From NCBI GenBank assembly GCA_934631025.1, contig CAKTXR010000057.1, positions 1 through 17,053 on the forward strand: a stretch of 17,053 bases of DNA. Direction: 5' to 3'. Made by a program: the position numbers and the translations under genes. The notes beneath the pieces were generated by a model. That model was not told the DNA's origin. It ran no database searches and saw nothing but the letters and a program-made list of their open reading frames with translations. Shown in pieces: positions 1-7,681 of the stretch; position 1 is the stretch's first letter, and each line of letters starts with the position of its first letter. Source of the stretch: an uncultured Clostridia bacterium (GTDB lineage: Bacteria > Bacillota > Clostridia > Christensenellales > Aristaeellaceae).

Positions 1-1
1 C

Positions 2-2044
2 TACAAAATCCTGAACGCTCAGCCGGAGGAAGGCGCGGACGCGGGCTTCACCGTCACCGAGAACGCCGTGACGCTGCCTTCCGGCCGCGTGCTGCCGCTG
101 AATATCTGGACGGACGCGCAGGATAAGGCGTGGAACGACCGCCTGAACGCTATGCTCGAGCGCTATGCCGACAAGAAGCTGGGCAAGCGCATCATTATCG
201 GCGATCCCGGCGAGCACCGCCAGAGCGCGCCCGAAGCGCCCGAGCGCACCGAGCACACGCCGTTCGGCCTCTCGCTGGGCGTGAACGAGACGGAGCGCTT
301 TTACGGACTGGGCGAAGGCAACCGCACGGGGCTGAATCTGCGCGGCGCGACCTATCAGAACTGGGTGTACTATCAGTTCGACGAAGCGCCCATCCCGTTT
401 TTCATGAGCAGCGAGGGCTGGGGCGTGCTGATCAACAACGACTGGAAGCATTTCGTCGACGTGGCCGCGGAGAAGAGCGATCTGGTGAGCGTCTGCGGTC
501 AGGACGGCGAAACCGACGTGTTCATACTCGCCGGCGAGAGTATGCAGGATGTGCTCAAGCTGTACAGCCGCCTGACCGGCCACAATATGCTCCTGCCAAA
601 GTGGGCGTACGGCCTGACCTACATCGCGCCGATTTTCGCCGATCAGTACGAGGTGACCAACGACGCGCGCCTGTTCCGCGCCAAGCACATCCCGTGCGAC
701 ATGATTTCGCTCGAACCGGGCTGGATGACCAAGTTTTACGATCACGGCACCGACAAGCAGTGGGAGATCACGCGCTTTCATATGCCGCATTATCGCAGCC
801 GGCCGCATCCCGAATCGTTCATCACCGCGCTCAAGCGCTACGGCTTCAAGCTCAAGCTGTGGCTGTGCGTGGACTACGACCTGACCGCCGAGGAAGAGCG
901 CATCGTCAAGGGCGAGGCCACCTGCACGCCCGAGGCATGGTTCAACCATCTGCGCGCGTTCGTGCAGGACGGCGTGGACGCGTTCAAGCTCGATCCGTGC
1001 GAGATGGTTTACGAGGTGCATCCCGGCCTGAACTATGCCAACGGCTCCTGCGACGAGCAGATGCACAACCTCAATCAGGTGCTGCTGGGCAAGCAGATGT
1101 ATCAGGGCTTCGTCGACGAGGCCGGCCGCCGCCCCATGCACCACTACTGCGGCGCGTACACCGGTATGCAGAAGTGGAGCGCCTTCACCACCGGCGACAA
1201 CGGCGGCAAGCAGGGCGCGCTGATCTGGATTATGAATATGGCGCTCTCCGGAATGCAGAACACCTCCTGCGATATGAACGTCCACGACGCGCAGGCCATA
1301 CACTTCGGTCTGCTGCTGCCGTGGGGCCATCTCAACAGCTGGTACGGCTTCAGCCAGCCGTGGTGGGCGGGCGACGAGCTGGAGGCGGTGTTCACCTACT
1401 ATGCGCGGCTGCGCTATCGCCTGATGCCCTATATCTATTCCAGCGCCATCGAGGGGCATGAGGAAGATCTGCCGATGCTCCGGCCGATGCCCATCGCCTT
1501 CCCGAATTGCAAAGAGACGTGGGACTGCGTGACGCAGTATATGTTCGGCGACTGGCTGATGGTGACTGTGTTCAGCGACAAGGTGTATCTGCCTGAGGGC
1601 CGCTGGGAGGACTTCTGGACGGGCAAGGTCTACGAGGGTGGTCAGGAGATCAGCTATACTGCCCCCGAGGGACGCGGCGGCGGCCTGTTCGTCAGGCGCG
1701 GCGCGATCATCCCGATGTGGAAGGATCGCGACTATGTGTTCCAGTATGACGATTCCGAAATCGAGCTGGCCGTCTATCCCGAGGGAAAGACGGAATACAC
1801 CCTGCGCGAGGACGACGGCCTGAGCCTGGACTATGAGACGAAGCGCTCCTGCCATACGCATATCGTCTGCGACGAGCAGGACGGCGAGACTGTGCTGACC
1901 ATCGGCCGGCGCGACGGCGACTATCAGGGCAAGGCGGCAAAGCGCCTCTGGAAAATCAGCGTTCACGGCGCGAAATCGCCGGTAAAGGTCATTGTGGAAG
2001 ACGATTGCGATGCATTCGAGATTGTCGGTGAGGAGAAAATATGA
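2..2044 (+). CDS. Glycoside hydrolase family 31 alpha-glycosidase (5' end outside window)
   Basis: The frame is open to the left edge, so the true start lies upstream; the first internal ATG is at 68. Numbered from that ATG, an N-terminal beta-sandwich (to about residue 175, with FYGLGEGNRTG) leads into a (beta/alpha)8 barrel. The KLD motif in GVDAFKLDPCE places the probable nucleophile at D309. D377 in TTGDNGG is the probable acid/base. RYRLMPYIYS and the LPEGRWEDFWTGKVYEG stretch are typical of the GH31 C-terminal beta domains. GH31 enzymes are retaining enzymes acting on alpha-linked glucose, xylose, galactose or, in some gut subfamilies, GalNAc. Specificity cannot be read here. The gene ends in an ATGA overlap with the next glycosidase, so the two are probably translationally coupled. 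Family assignment is firm; substrate is unknown. Confidence 0.9.
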   Translation, partial: YKILNAQPEEGADAGFTVTENAVTLPSGRVLPLNIWTDAQDKAWNDRLNAMLERYADKKLGKRIIIGDPGEHRQSAPEAPERTEHTPFGLSLGVNETERFYGLGEGNRTGLNLRGATYQNWVYYQFDEAPIPFFMSSEGWGVLINNDWKHFVDVAAEKSDLVSVCGQDGETDVFILAGESMQDVLKLYSRLTGHNMLLPKWAYGLTYIAPIFADQYEVTNDARLFRAKHIPCDMISLEPGWMTKFYDHGTDKQWEITRFHMPHYRSRPHPESFITALKRYGFKLKLWLCVDYDLTAEEERIVKGEATCTPEAWFNHLRAFVQDGVDAFKLDPCEMVYEVHPGLNYANGSCDEQMHNLNQVLLGKQMYQGFVDEAGRRPMHHYCGAYTGMQKWSAFTTGDNGGKQGALIWIMNMALSGMQNTSCDMNVHDAQAIHFGLLLPWGHLNSWYGFSQPWWAGDELEAVFTYYARLRYRLMPYIYSSAIEGHEEDLPMLRPMPIAFPNCKETWDCVTQYMFGDWLMVTVFSDKVYLPEGRWEDFWTGKVYEGGQEISYTAPEGRGGGLFVRRGAIIPMWKDRDYVFQYDDSEIELAVYPEGKTEYTLREDDGLSLDYETKRSCHTHIVCDEQDGETVLTIGRRDGDYQGKAAKRLWKISVHGAKSPVKVIVEDDCDAFEIVGEEKI

Positions 2045-4038
2045 ATTATCAGTACAGGGACTGCTATGTCCGCCATGAGGGCACAGGGCTGACCGTCGGC
2101 AACGGCCGCATCGAGCGCGCGTTCCTCATCGATCGCTATGGCCTGACGCCGCTCTCCGTGTCCGACCATGCGGGGATGATCTGGGTACGCGAGGAAGGCG
2201 TTCGCCGTCTGACGCTGCCCTTTGAAAGCGCTGAGCCGGAAATTTCCGCGCGCGAGGACGATCATTTCGGCCTGTCCGAGCGCTTCATGGCGGTCGATCT
2301 GACGTGGCGCGGGAAAAACGGCGAGACGCTCGTGCGCACGATTACGATCTTTCCCGATACGCCGTTCATCTCCATGGAAATGCGCGTGGAGAACATTGGC
2401 GTATACCGCACGGACGCGCCGGAGACGATTCAGGGCGGCGATGAGAACGGCGCGGCGGCCGCGAAAAAGGCGGCATGGCCGGACAGCATCGATGCGTTTC
2501 CGCTGCCGCGCGGGCATTACAAGCTGCACGTCACGCAGCTGCTCGACAAGAGCGACCTGAACGACGCGCTCGTGCGTACCTATACCCGTCAGGTTTACGC
2601 CGGCGGCTGGGGCGGTGAGTGGGACGAGGGCAGTGTGTTCGTGCTGGACGATTATGTCCATGACCGCGCGCTGATGCTGGTCAAGGACGCGCCCTATCCG
2701 CTGAGCGCGCTCCATCGCACGGCGCGGGATCTGTTCATTCCGCGCGGCGAGTGCGCGCTGCTGGTGGGCAGCGGGCTGGACGGCGCGAGCGAAGCGGGCG
2801 CGCTGCACGGCTACGGCTCGACCGTGGGCGTGGGGACGCGGCGGGAGCTTGACCGGCTCTATCGTGCCTATTACAAAAAGGCGTGGAAGCGGGACGGCGG
2901 CGCGCGCATCATGTCCAACACATGGGGCGACCGCAGCCGGGACGCGGCGGTCTGCCACGACTTCATGATGCAGGAAATCGACAAGGCGGATTATCTCGGC
3001 GTGGATATTGTGCAGATCGACGACGGCTGGCAGCAGGGACACACGACCAACTCGGCGCTCAGGAAAGGCGGCGTATGGGAGGGCTATTATCAGGCCGATC
3101 CGAATTTCTGGGCGGTCAACAAGGAAAAGTTCCCGCACGGCCTGAATCCGCTCGTCGACAAGGCGCACGGCTACGGGATCGAGCTGGGGCTGTGGTTCTC
3201 GCCCGATTCCACCGACGATTTTGCGCGCTGGCGGCGCGACGCGGACACGCTGCTCGGCCTGTGGAAGTGTGAAGGCGTGCGCCATTTCAAACTGGACGGC
3301 GTGAACATCCGCTCCAAGAGGGGCGAGGCCAACTATCTGCGCCTGCTGGAAGCGGTCACGGCGGAGAGCGGCGGCGCAATTTCGGTCAATCAGGATGTGA
3401 CTGCGCAGGTTCGGCTGGGCGCTCTGTACTTCAAGCAGTACGGCAATCTGTTCGTCGAGAATCGCTATACCGACACCTGCGCCTATTATCCGCACGCCAC
3501 GCTGAAAAACGTCTGGATGCTCAGCCGCCTGCTGCCGCCGGGCAAGCTGCAATTTGAGGCGCTCAATCCGCGCAGGAACAGGCAGCTCTATGCGCCCGGC
3601 GACGAGTTCGCGCCCGACTATTACAATATGGACTATCTCTTCGCTGCGGTGATGCCGGCCAGCCCGCTGATCTGGATGGAGATGAGCCATCTGAATGAGG
3701 AGGACAGCCGCCGCCTGAAGGCGATCATCGCGGTATACCGCGCGCATCGGGACGACTTTGCGTCCGGCGATATTGCACCCATCGGCGAGGAGCCGGATGG
3801 ACAGAGCATGACCGGCTTTCAGATCGACTGTGGCGGGCGCGGCTATCTGCTCTTATTCCGCGAATCGACCGACAGAGATACGTTCGCGCTGCCCGCGGCG
3901 CTTGCGGGCGCGCAGATGAGCCTGCTCTGCTCGAACGCAGAGATTGAGCTGAGCGCGGACAGTGTAAAACTGGGCAAGCGGCGCGCCTATGCGCTGATTG
4001 AATGGACAAGGGGAGGACAAACACAATGCTCGGAGTGA
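2041..4038 (+). CDS. GH36/melibiase-like alpha-galactosidase family protein
   Basis: 665 aa. The start follows GAGGAG at 2030-2035 and overlaps the GH31 stop (ATGA). Residues 1 to about 290 look like the N-terminal beta-sandwich of GH36. The barrel begins near WGDRSRD. It carries VDIVQIDDGWQQ (D327, D328, W330), and HFKLDG gives the K-x-D nucleophile position at D419. The usual GH36 acid/base block (GGGRFDxGxLYY) appears as VTAQVRLGALYF (453-464), so the expected Asp is missing. D452, E473 or D478 could substitute. No signal peptide is visible, which implies a cytoplasmic enzyme. Families of this clan include alpha-galactosidases and alpha-N-acetylgalactosaminidases. Fold and clan are fairly sure; activity is not. 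Confidence 0.82.
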   Translation: MNYQYRDCYVRHEGTGLTVGNGRIERAFLIDRYGLTPLSVSDHAGMIWVREEGVRRLTLPFESAEPEISAREDDHFGLSERFMAVDLTWRGKNGETLVRTITIFPDTPFISMEMRVENIGVYRTDAPETIQGGDENGAAAAKKAAWPDSIDAFPLPRGHYKLHVTQLLDKSDLNDALVRTYTRQVYAGGWGGEWDEGSVFVLDDYVHDRALMLVKDAPYPLSALHRTARDLFIPRGECALLVGSGLDGASEAGALHGYGSTVGVGTRRELDRLYRAYYKKAWKRDGGARIMSNTWGDRSRDAAVCHDFMMQEIDKADYLGVDIVQIDDGWQQGHTTNSALRKGGVWEGYYQADPNFWAVNKEKFPHGLNPLVDKAHGYGIELGLWFSPDSTDDFARWRRDADTLLGLWKCEGVRHFKLDGVNIRSKRGEANYLRLLEAVTAESGGAISVNQDVTAQVRLGALYFKQYGNLFVENRYTDTCAYYPHATLKNVWMLSRLLPPGKLQFEALNPRRNRQLYAPGDEFAPDYYNMDYLFAAVMPASPLIWMEMSHLNEEDSRRLKAIIAVYRAHRDDFASGDIAPIGEEPDGQSMTGFQIDCGGRGYLLLFRESTDRDTFALPAALAGAQMSLLCSNAEIELSADSVKLGKRRAYALIEWTRGGQTQCSE

Positions 4039-5378
4039 TCGACCGCAGAGCGGAGGAACTGAAAAACAAAATCATGACGGCCAAGAGCGCCTGGAACGGC
4101 GCGGGCACGGCCTATTATATCTCGAACGACGGAAACGACGCGTCGGACGGCACGACGCCGGGCACGGCCTGGAAAACGCTCGAGCGCGTGAACACCTTCG
4201 GCGGCTATAAGCGCGGCGACTGGGTGCTGTTCGAGCGCGGCGGCGAATGGCGCGGCCAGCTCAACGCGCAGGGCGGCGTGCGCTATTCGGCCTACGGCGC
4301 GGGCGACAAGCCGATCATCACCGGCTCGGACAAGAACTACGCCGTCGCGTCTGAGTGGACGGAGACGGACGTGAAAAATGTCTGGAAAAACGCGCTCGTC
4401 AAGACCAACGACGTGGGTCTGGTCGTGTTCAATCACGGCGAAAACTGGAGCTATAAGATGGTCGTGGGCATCGACGGCTTTGAGGGCCGGCTCGATCAGA
4501 TGACGCGCGATCTTCAGATGTATCACTCGCTGGACGATCAGCACGTCTATCTCTATTCCGACAAGGGCAATCCCGGCGAGCGCTTTGACTCCATCGAGAT
4601 GGCCGAAAAGCGCCATGTGATTACCGTCGAGGGGGATGACGTGCTGATCGACAATCTGTTTGTGCGTTACGGCGGCTCGCACGGCATCGGTACGATGAAC
4701 CGGAACGGCCTGACGGTAAAAAACTGCGTGCTTGCATGGATCGGCGGCTCGCTTCAGGGCGTGGATTCTCAGGCACGCACTCGCTCGACCACGCGCTATG
4801 GCAATGCGATTGAGATCTACATCGCCTGCCGCGATTACACGGTGGAAAACTGCTATATCTATCAGATTTACGACGCGGCCATCACGCACCAGTTCAAGAA
4901 CCTCAATCCCGAAACGGTGCGCCATGAAAACGTGCTCTATAAGGACAATCTGATCGAAAAATGCACCTATTCCATCGAGTATTTCCTCGATCAGGAGAAC
5001 GCGCCCGATCAGATCATGAAGAACATCGAGATGACCGGAAACATCTGCCGTCTGGCCGGCTATGGCTTCGGCGATCAGCGCCCGGACAAGACGCAGGCCT
5101 CGCATATCAAGAGCTGGGACAGCCATGCCAACCGCGCCGAAAACTTCCGCATCCACGGCAATATTTTCGATCGCGGCCGCTATATGGTCATGCACTGCGC
5201 CGCCGGATGCGAAGAATGGATGCCCGAGGTGTACGACAACCTGTTCGTACAGTGGGAGGGCGGCGATTTCGGCCGCTTCGGCGTAACGCCCAATAAGGAG
5301 AGCCGTCCGTTCGACAGCGCGCTGATGAACGACGAGCGCCTCGCGAACAACGCGCTGTGCATCGCTAAAAAGGATTAA
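4026..5378 (+). CDS. Right-handed parallel beta-helix protein (pectate-lyase-like fold)
   Basis: 450 aa. I chose the ATG at 4026 because AGGGGAGG lies about 10 nt upstream; an in-frame ATG at 4002 lacks such a site. The gene overlaps the GH36-like gene by 13 nt. Residues 30-49 (YYISNDGNDASDGTTPGTAW) are the typical opening of Ser/Asp/Gly-rich beta-helix carbohydrate enzymes. From about residue 200 come short repeated strands with Asn ladders (NLFVRYGGSHGIG, VKNCVLAWIGGS, VENCYIYQIYDAA, ITGNICRLAG-like coils). No signal peptide is present, which is unusual for this fold and suggests action on imported oligosaccharide. It could be a lyase, a glycosidase or an epimerase. Specific activity is not recognisable; the role in the glycan operon is inferred from coupling. 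Confidence 0.8.
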   Translation: MLGVIDRRAEELKNKIMTAKSAWNGAGTAYYISNDGNDASDGTTPGTAWKTLERVNTFGGYKRGDWVLFERGGEWRGQLNAQGGVRYSAYGAGDKPIITGSDKNYAVASEWTETDVKNVWKNALVKTNDVGLVVFNHGENWSYKMVVGIDGFEGRLDQMTRDLQMYHSLDDQHVYLYSDKGNPGERFDSIEMAEKRHVITVEGDDVLIDNLFVRYGGSHGIGTMNRNGLTVKNCVLAWIGGSLQGVDSQARTRSTTRYGNAIEIYIACRDYTVENCYIYQIYDAAITHQFKNLNPETVRHENVLYKDNLIEKCTYSIEYFLDQENAPDQIMKNIEMTGNICRLAGYGFGDQRPDKTQASHIKSWDSHANRAENFRIHGNIFDRGRYMVMHCAAGCEEWMPEVYDNLFVQWEGGDFGRFGVTPNKESRPFDSALMNDERLANNALCIAKKD

Positions 5379-5387
5379 GGGCGGACA

Positions 5388-5416
5388 TTGACAGTCTGAA
5401 CGATCTCTGGTAAAAT
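5388..5416 (+). promoter_or_regulatory. Sigma-A promoter for the GH109-like gene
   Basis: The -35 TTGACA (5388-5393), a 17-nt spacer and the -10 TAAAAT (5411-5416) with an extended TGg (5408-5410) make a near-consensus promoter. It starts 10 nt after the beta-helix stop. Transcription would begin near 5423, giving a leader of about 64 nt with a small GGCG/CGCC hairpin near 5436-5449. The following gene can therefore be expressed independently of the upstream operon. Confidence 0.75.
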
Positions 5417-5486
5417 GACGGCGTGCGGGGGCGGAAAATCGCCGGCCGCGCGCCGCTTTGCATTGTACTATGAGGAGGATAACGCC

Positions 5487-6701
5487 ATGAAGGAAACACT
5501 GCGCGCCGCGGTTGTCGGCCTTGGCTCCCGCGGACTGAGTTTGCTCAAGACCATCCAGTCGGTCAAGGATCTGAACATCGTGGCCGTCTGCGACATTATG
5601 GAGGAGCGCCTGAAGGCCGGCGTGGACGAAATGCGCGCGCTGGGCGTGGAAACGCAGGGCTATACGGACTACCGGCGCATCATAGAGCGCGGCGATATCG
5701 ATCTGGTCTATGTCGTCACCAACTGGATCACGCACTGGGAAATCTGCATCGACTTTATGAACGCGGGCATTTATACCGCCGCCGAGGTGTGCGGTGCGGC
5801 CAGTCTGGACGAGTGCTGGGAGCTGGTTCACACCTATGAGCGCACGAAAACGCCCATGATGCTGCTGGAAAACTGCTGCTATGGCCGCAATGAGCTGGCC
5901 GTGCTCAACATGGTGCGGCAGGGTGTATTCGGCAGGGTGGTGTACACCGAGGCGGGCTATTGCCACGATCTGCGCTCTCACGTCGCGGACATGACGCATC
6001 AGCGCTGCAACAACAACTTCCTGCGCAACGGCGATCTGTATCCCACCCACGGCGCGCTGCCGATGGGCAAGATCCTGAACATCAACAACGGCAATCGCTT
6101 CGTGAGCCTTGTGTCGATGTCTACGCCGGCCTATGGCGTGCAGGATTATCTCCAGCGCCACAATCCCGAGCATCCGCTGGCCGACGCGCGCGAAAAGCGC
6201 TATGCCTGCGGCGACGTGACCACCAGCCTCATTAAGTGCGCGGGCGGCGAGGTCATGATGCTGCGCCACAACATCACGCTGCCGCGCCCCTACAGCCGCG
6301 CCAATCTCGTGCAGGGCACGCGCGCCATTTACAGCGAGGACAAGGGCGGCGTGAACATCGACGATGTTTTCGAGCACGGCCACTGGGAGCCCATGGAGGA
6401 AATCTACAAGAAATACGATCATCCGCTCTGGCAGAACTATGATCCCTCCGCCAGCGACGGCCACGGCGGCATGGACTATCTGGTCATGGCGGCATTCGCC
6501 GACGCGGCGCGCAACCATGCCCAGCCGCCCATCGACGTTTACGACGCGGCGACGTACATGGCGATCACCGCGCTGAGCGAGCAGTCGGTCGCCATGGGCG
6601 GCCTGCCGCAGGCGTTTCCGGATTTCACGCACGGCAAGTGGACGAGCGGCCGCAAGATATGCGGCGGCGCGTACTGCCTGGATCGGGACGGCGTTTTCTA
6701 A
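5487..6701 (+). CDS. Gfo/Idh/MocA-fold NAD(P)-dependent enzyme, GH109-like
   Basis: 404 aa. The start at 5487 follows GAGGAGG with good spacing. The N-terminal Rossmann fold has GLGSRG (residues 11-16) and VAVCD at the end of beta-2. The central and C-terminal parts carry NGDLYPTHG (H188), NRFVSLVS, TLPRPYSRANLVQGT and HGGMDYLV. I recognise this set from GH109, a family of NAD+-dependent glycosidases that includes alpha-N-acetylgalactosaminidases. They act by transient oxidation at C3, and NAD+ is retained. An ordinary sugar dehydrogenase of the same fold is the alternative. Its own strong promoter lies upstream and a terminator follows immediately. No signal peptide is present. Fold is certain; the GH109 assignment is probable; the substrate is unproven. 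Confidence 0.85.
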   Translation: MKETLRAAVVGLGSRGLSLLKTIQSVKDLNIVAVCDIMEERLKAGVDEMRALGVETQGYTDYRRIIERGDIDLVYVVTNWITHWEICIDFMNAGIYTAAEVCGAASLDECWELVHTYERTKTPMMLLENCCYGRNELAVLNMVRQGVFGRVVYTEAGYCHDLRSHVADMTHQRCNNNFLRNGDLYPTHGALPMGKILNINNGNRFVSLVSMSTPAYGVQDYLQRHNPEHPLADAREKRYACGDVTTSLIKCAGGEVMMLRHNITLPRPYSRANLVQGTRAIYSEDKGGVNIDDVFEHGHWEPMEEIYKKYDHPLWQNYDPSASDGHGGMDYLVMAAFADAARNHAQPPIDVYDAATYMAITALSEQSVAMGGLPQAFPDFTHGKWTSGRKICGGAYCLDRDGVF

Positions 6702-6710
6702 ACGAGCATA

Positions 6711-6745
6711 AAAAGGCGCATCGGAAATCAATCCGGTGCGCCTTT
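6711..6745. terminator. Bidirectional rho-independent terminator
   Basis: GGCGCATCGG (6715-6724) pairs with CCGGTGCGCC (6733-6742), with one G-T wobble, across an 8-nt loop. AAAA precedes it and TTT follows. It sits between the convergent GH109-like and MerR genes and can serve both strands. Confidence 0.75.
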
Positions 6746-6754
6746 GGCGTTGAT

Positions 6755-7621
6755 TCAGGACGAGGTCGTTTCCTCATCGGTTGTTTTGAGCGCGCGCCTG
6801 AACGCGTCGTTTGCGGCGATCAGCCGGCGCTGGTATGCGTCGTAGGCCGGACTGAGCCGGCGCAGCGCGGGAATAAACACGTCGTTGTAGCCGCTTTCCT
6901 GGCAGAACGCCCTGAGATAGTCCTCGATTTTTCCGGCGGGCGAGGCGCGATAGGCGGCCGACTGCTTAAAGGCGGCGTACTGGCGGACAAGCTCCTCGTT
7001 CTTTTCAAGCCAGTTCTGTGGGTCGGTGGCGGCGCTTTCCCTGGCGCGGCGCAGGTTTTCGGCGGTTTTCGCGTCGATGGGCGCGAAGGCACGCTGCATT
7101 TCCTGGGCGAGCGCGGGATCAATCGCGGGAACATTGTCCAGAAAGGAGATGATTTCGTCAAAGGCCGCCTGCTGATTGGGCGTTTCAATCGGCTCGCTCA
7201 GATAGGATGCGAACATCAGCGCGACGACGCGCCCAAAGCCGCCGGGGAAGGCGCTCTCCAGCCGCTCGGCGATCGTGCGCTTCCGCTCCTCGGCGGTCAG
7301 CGCTCTTTTCAGCGACGCGTAATCGCGCGTTTCCGAAAAGCCGCTCAGCAGGCGCAGTGCGGTCTGTTCGCGCTCGATCTGCTTTGTCAGGCGATGGAGC
7401 GCGGCCTCGGCGCTTCCGCCCGCGAGAATGCCGCGGATTTCGCCGATCGACAAGTCGAGCCGCCTGAGAAGCGCGATGCGCTCGAGCGTCTCGCAGTCCG
7501 CTTCCGAAAAGTCGGCATAGCCGTTCTCCAGCCGGCGCGGCGCGATCAGTCCCTCGCCGACATAATAGCGCACGGCCTTTTTCGTGAGTCCAAGGCGCGC
7601 GCACACCTCGTGCATGGTCAT
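6755..7621 (-). CDS. MerR-family transcriptional regulator
   Basis: 288 aa. The start at 7621 follows GGGAGGGA about 6-8 nt upstream; a second ATG lies 6 nt downstream. Residues 1-70 form the winged helix-turn-helix of MerR proteins: VCARLGLTKKAVRYYVGEGLIAP as the HTH, then NGYADFSEADCETLERI and a coiled segment with LSIGEIRGIL. Residues 75-288 are helical, rich in Glu, Ala and Arg, and match no effector domain I recognise; metal-binding cysteine clusters are absent. MerR proteins activate by untwisting promoters with overlong spacers, and such a promoter lies directly upstream of this gene. It therefore probably controls itself and perhaps nearby genes. The ligand is unknown. Confidence 0.88.
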   Translation of the reverse strand: MTMHEVCARLGLTKKAVRYYVGEGLIAPRRLENGYADFSEADCETLERIALLRRLDLSIGEIRGILAGGSAEAALHRLTKQIEREQTALRLLSGFSETRDYASLKRALTAEERKRTIAERLESAFPGGFGRVVALMFASYLSEPIETPNQQAAFDEIISFLDNVPAIDPALAQEMQRAFAPIDAKTAENLRRARESAATDPQNWLEKNEELVRQYAAFKQSAAYRASPAGKIEDYLRAFCQESGYNDVFIPALRRLSPAYDAYQRRLIAANDAFRRALKTTDEETTSS

Positions 7622-7641
7622 GTTTCATCCCTCCCATGCGC

Positions 7642-7672
7642 AGTATAAGCGCGGCCCCTGGGGCGCAGTCAA
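7642..7672 (-). promoter_or_regulatory. MerR-type promoter with 19-nt spacer and internal dyad
   Basis: On the minus strand, TTGACT (7667-7672) and TATACT (7642-7647) are separated by 19 nt. The spacer contains the dyad GCGCCCC-A-GGGGCCGCGC (one extra base on the right arm). Overlong spacers with an internal dyad are the hallmark of MerR-controlled promoters. The predicted start near 7635 leaves a leader of only about 14 nt, carrying the ribosome binding site. Confidence 0.65.
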
Positions 7673-7681
7673 GAGGATTTT

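Noticed and set aside
1963..3747. 594-codon minus-strand open frame
   Set aside because: Antisense to the GH36-like gene with low-complexity composition and no recognisable domain.
3987..6731. 914-codon open frame on the minus strand across three plus-strand genes
   Set aside because: Antisense shadow of GC-rich coding sequence: His/Ala/Val/Arg-rich translation, no ribosome binding site or domain. The plus strand has clear enzymes with starts, overlaps and catalytic motifs.
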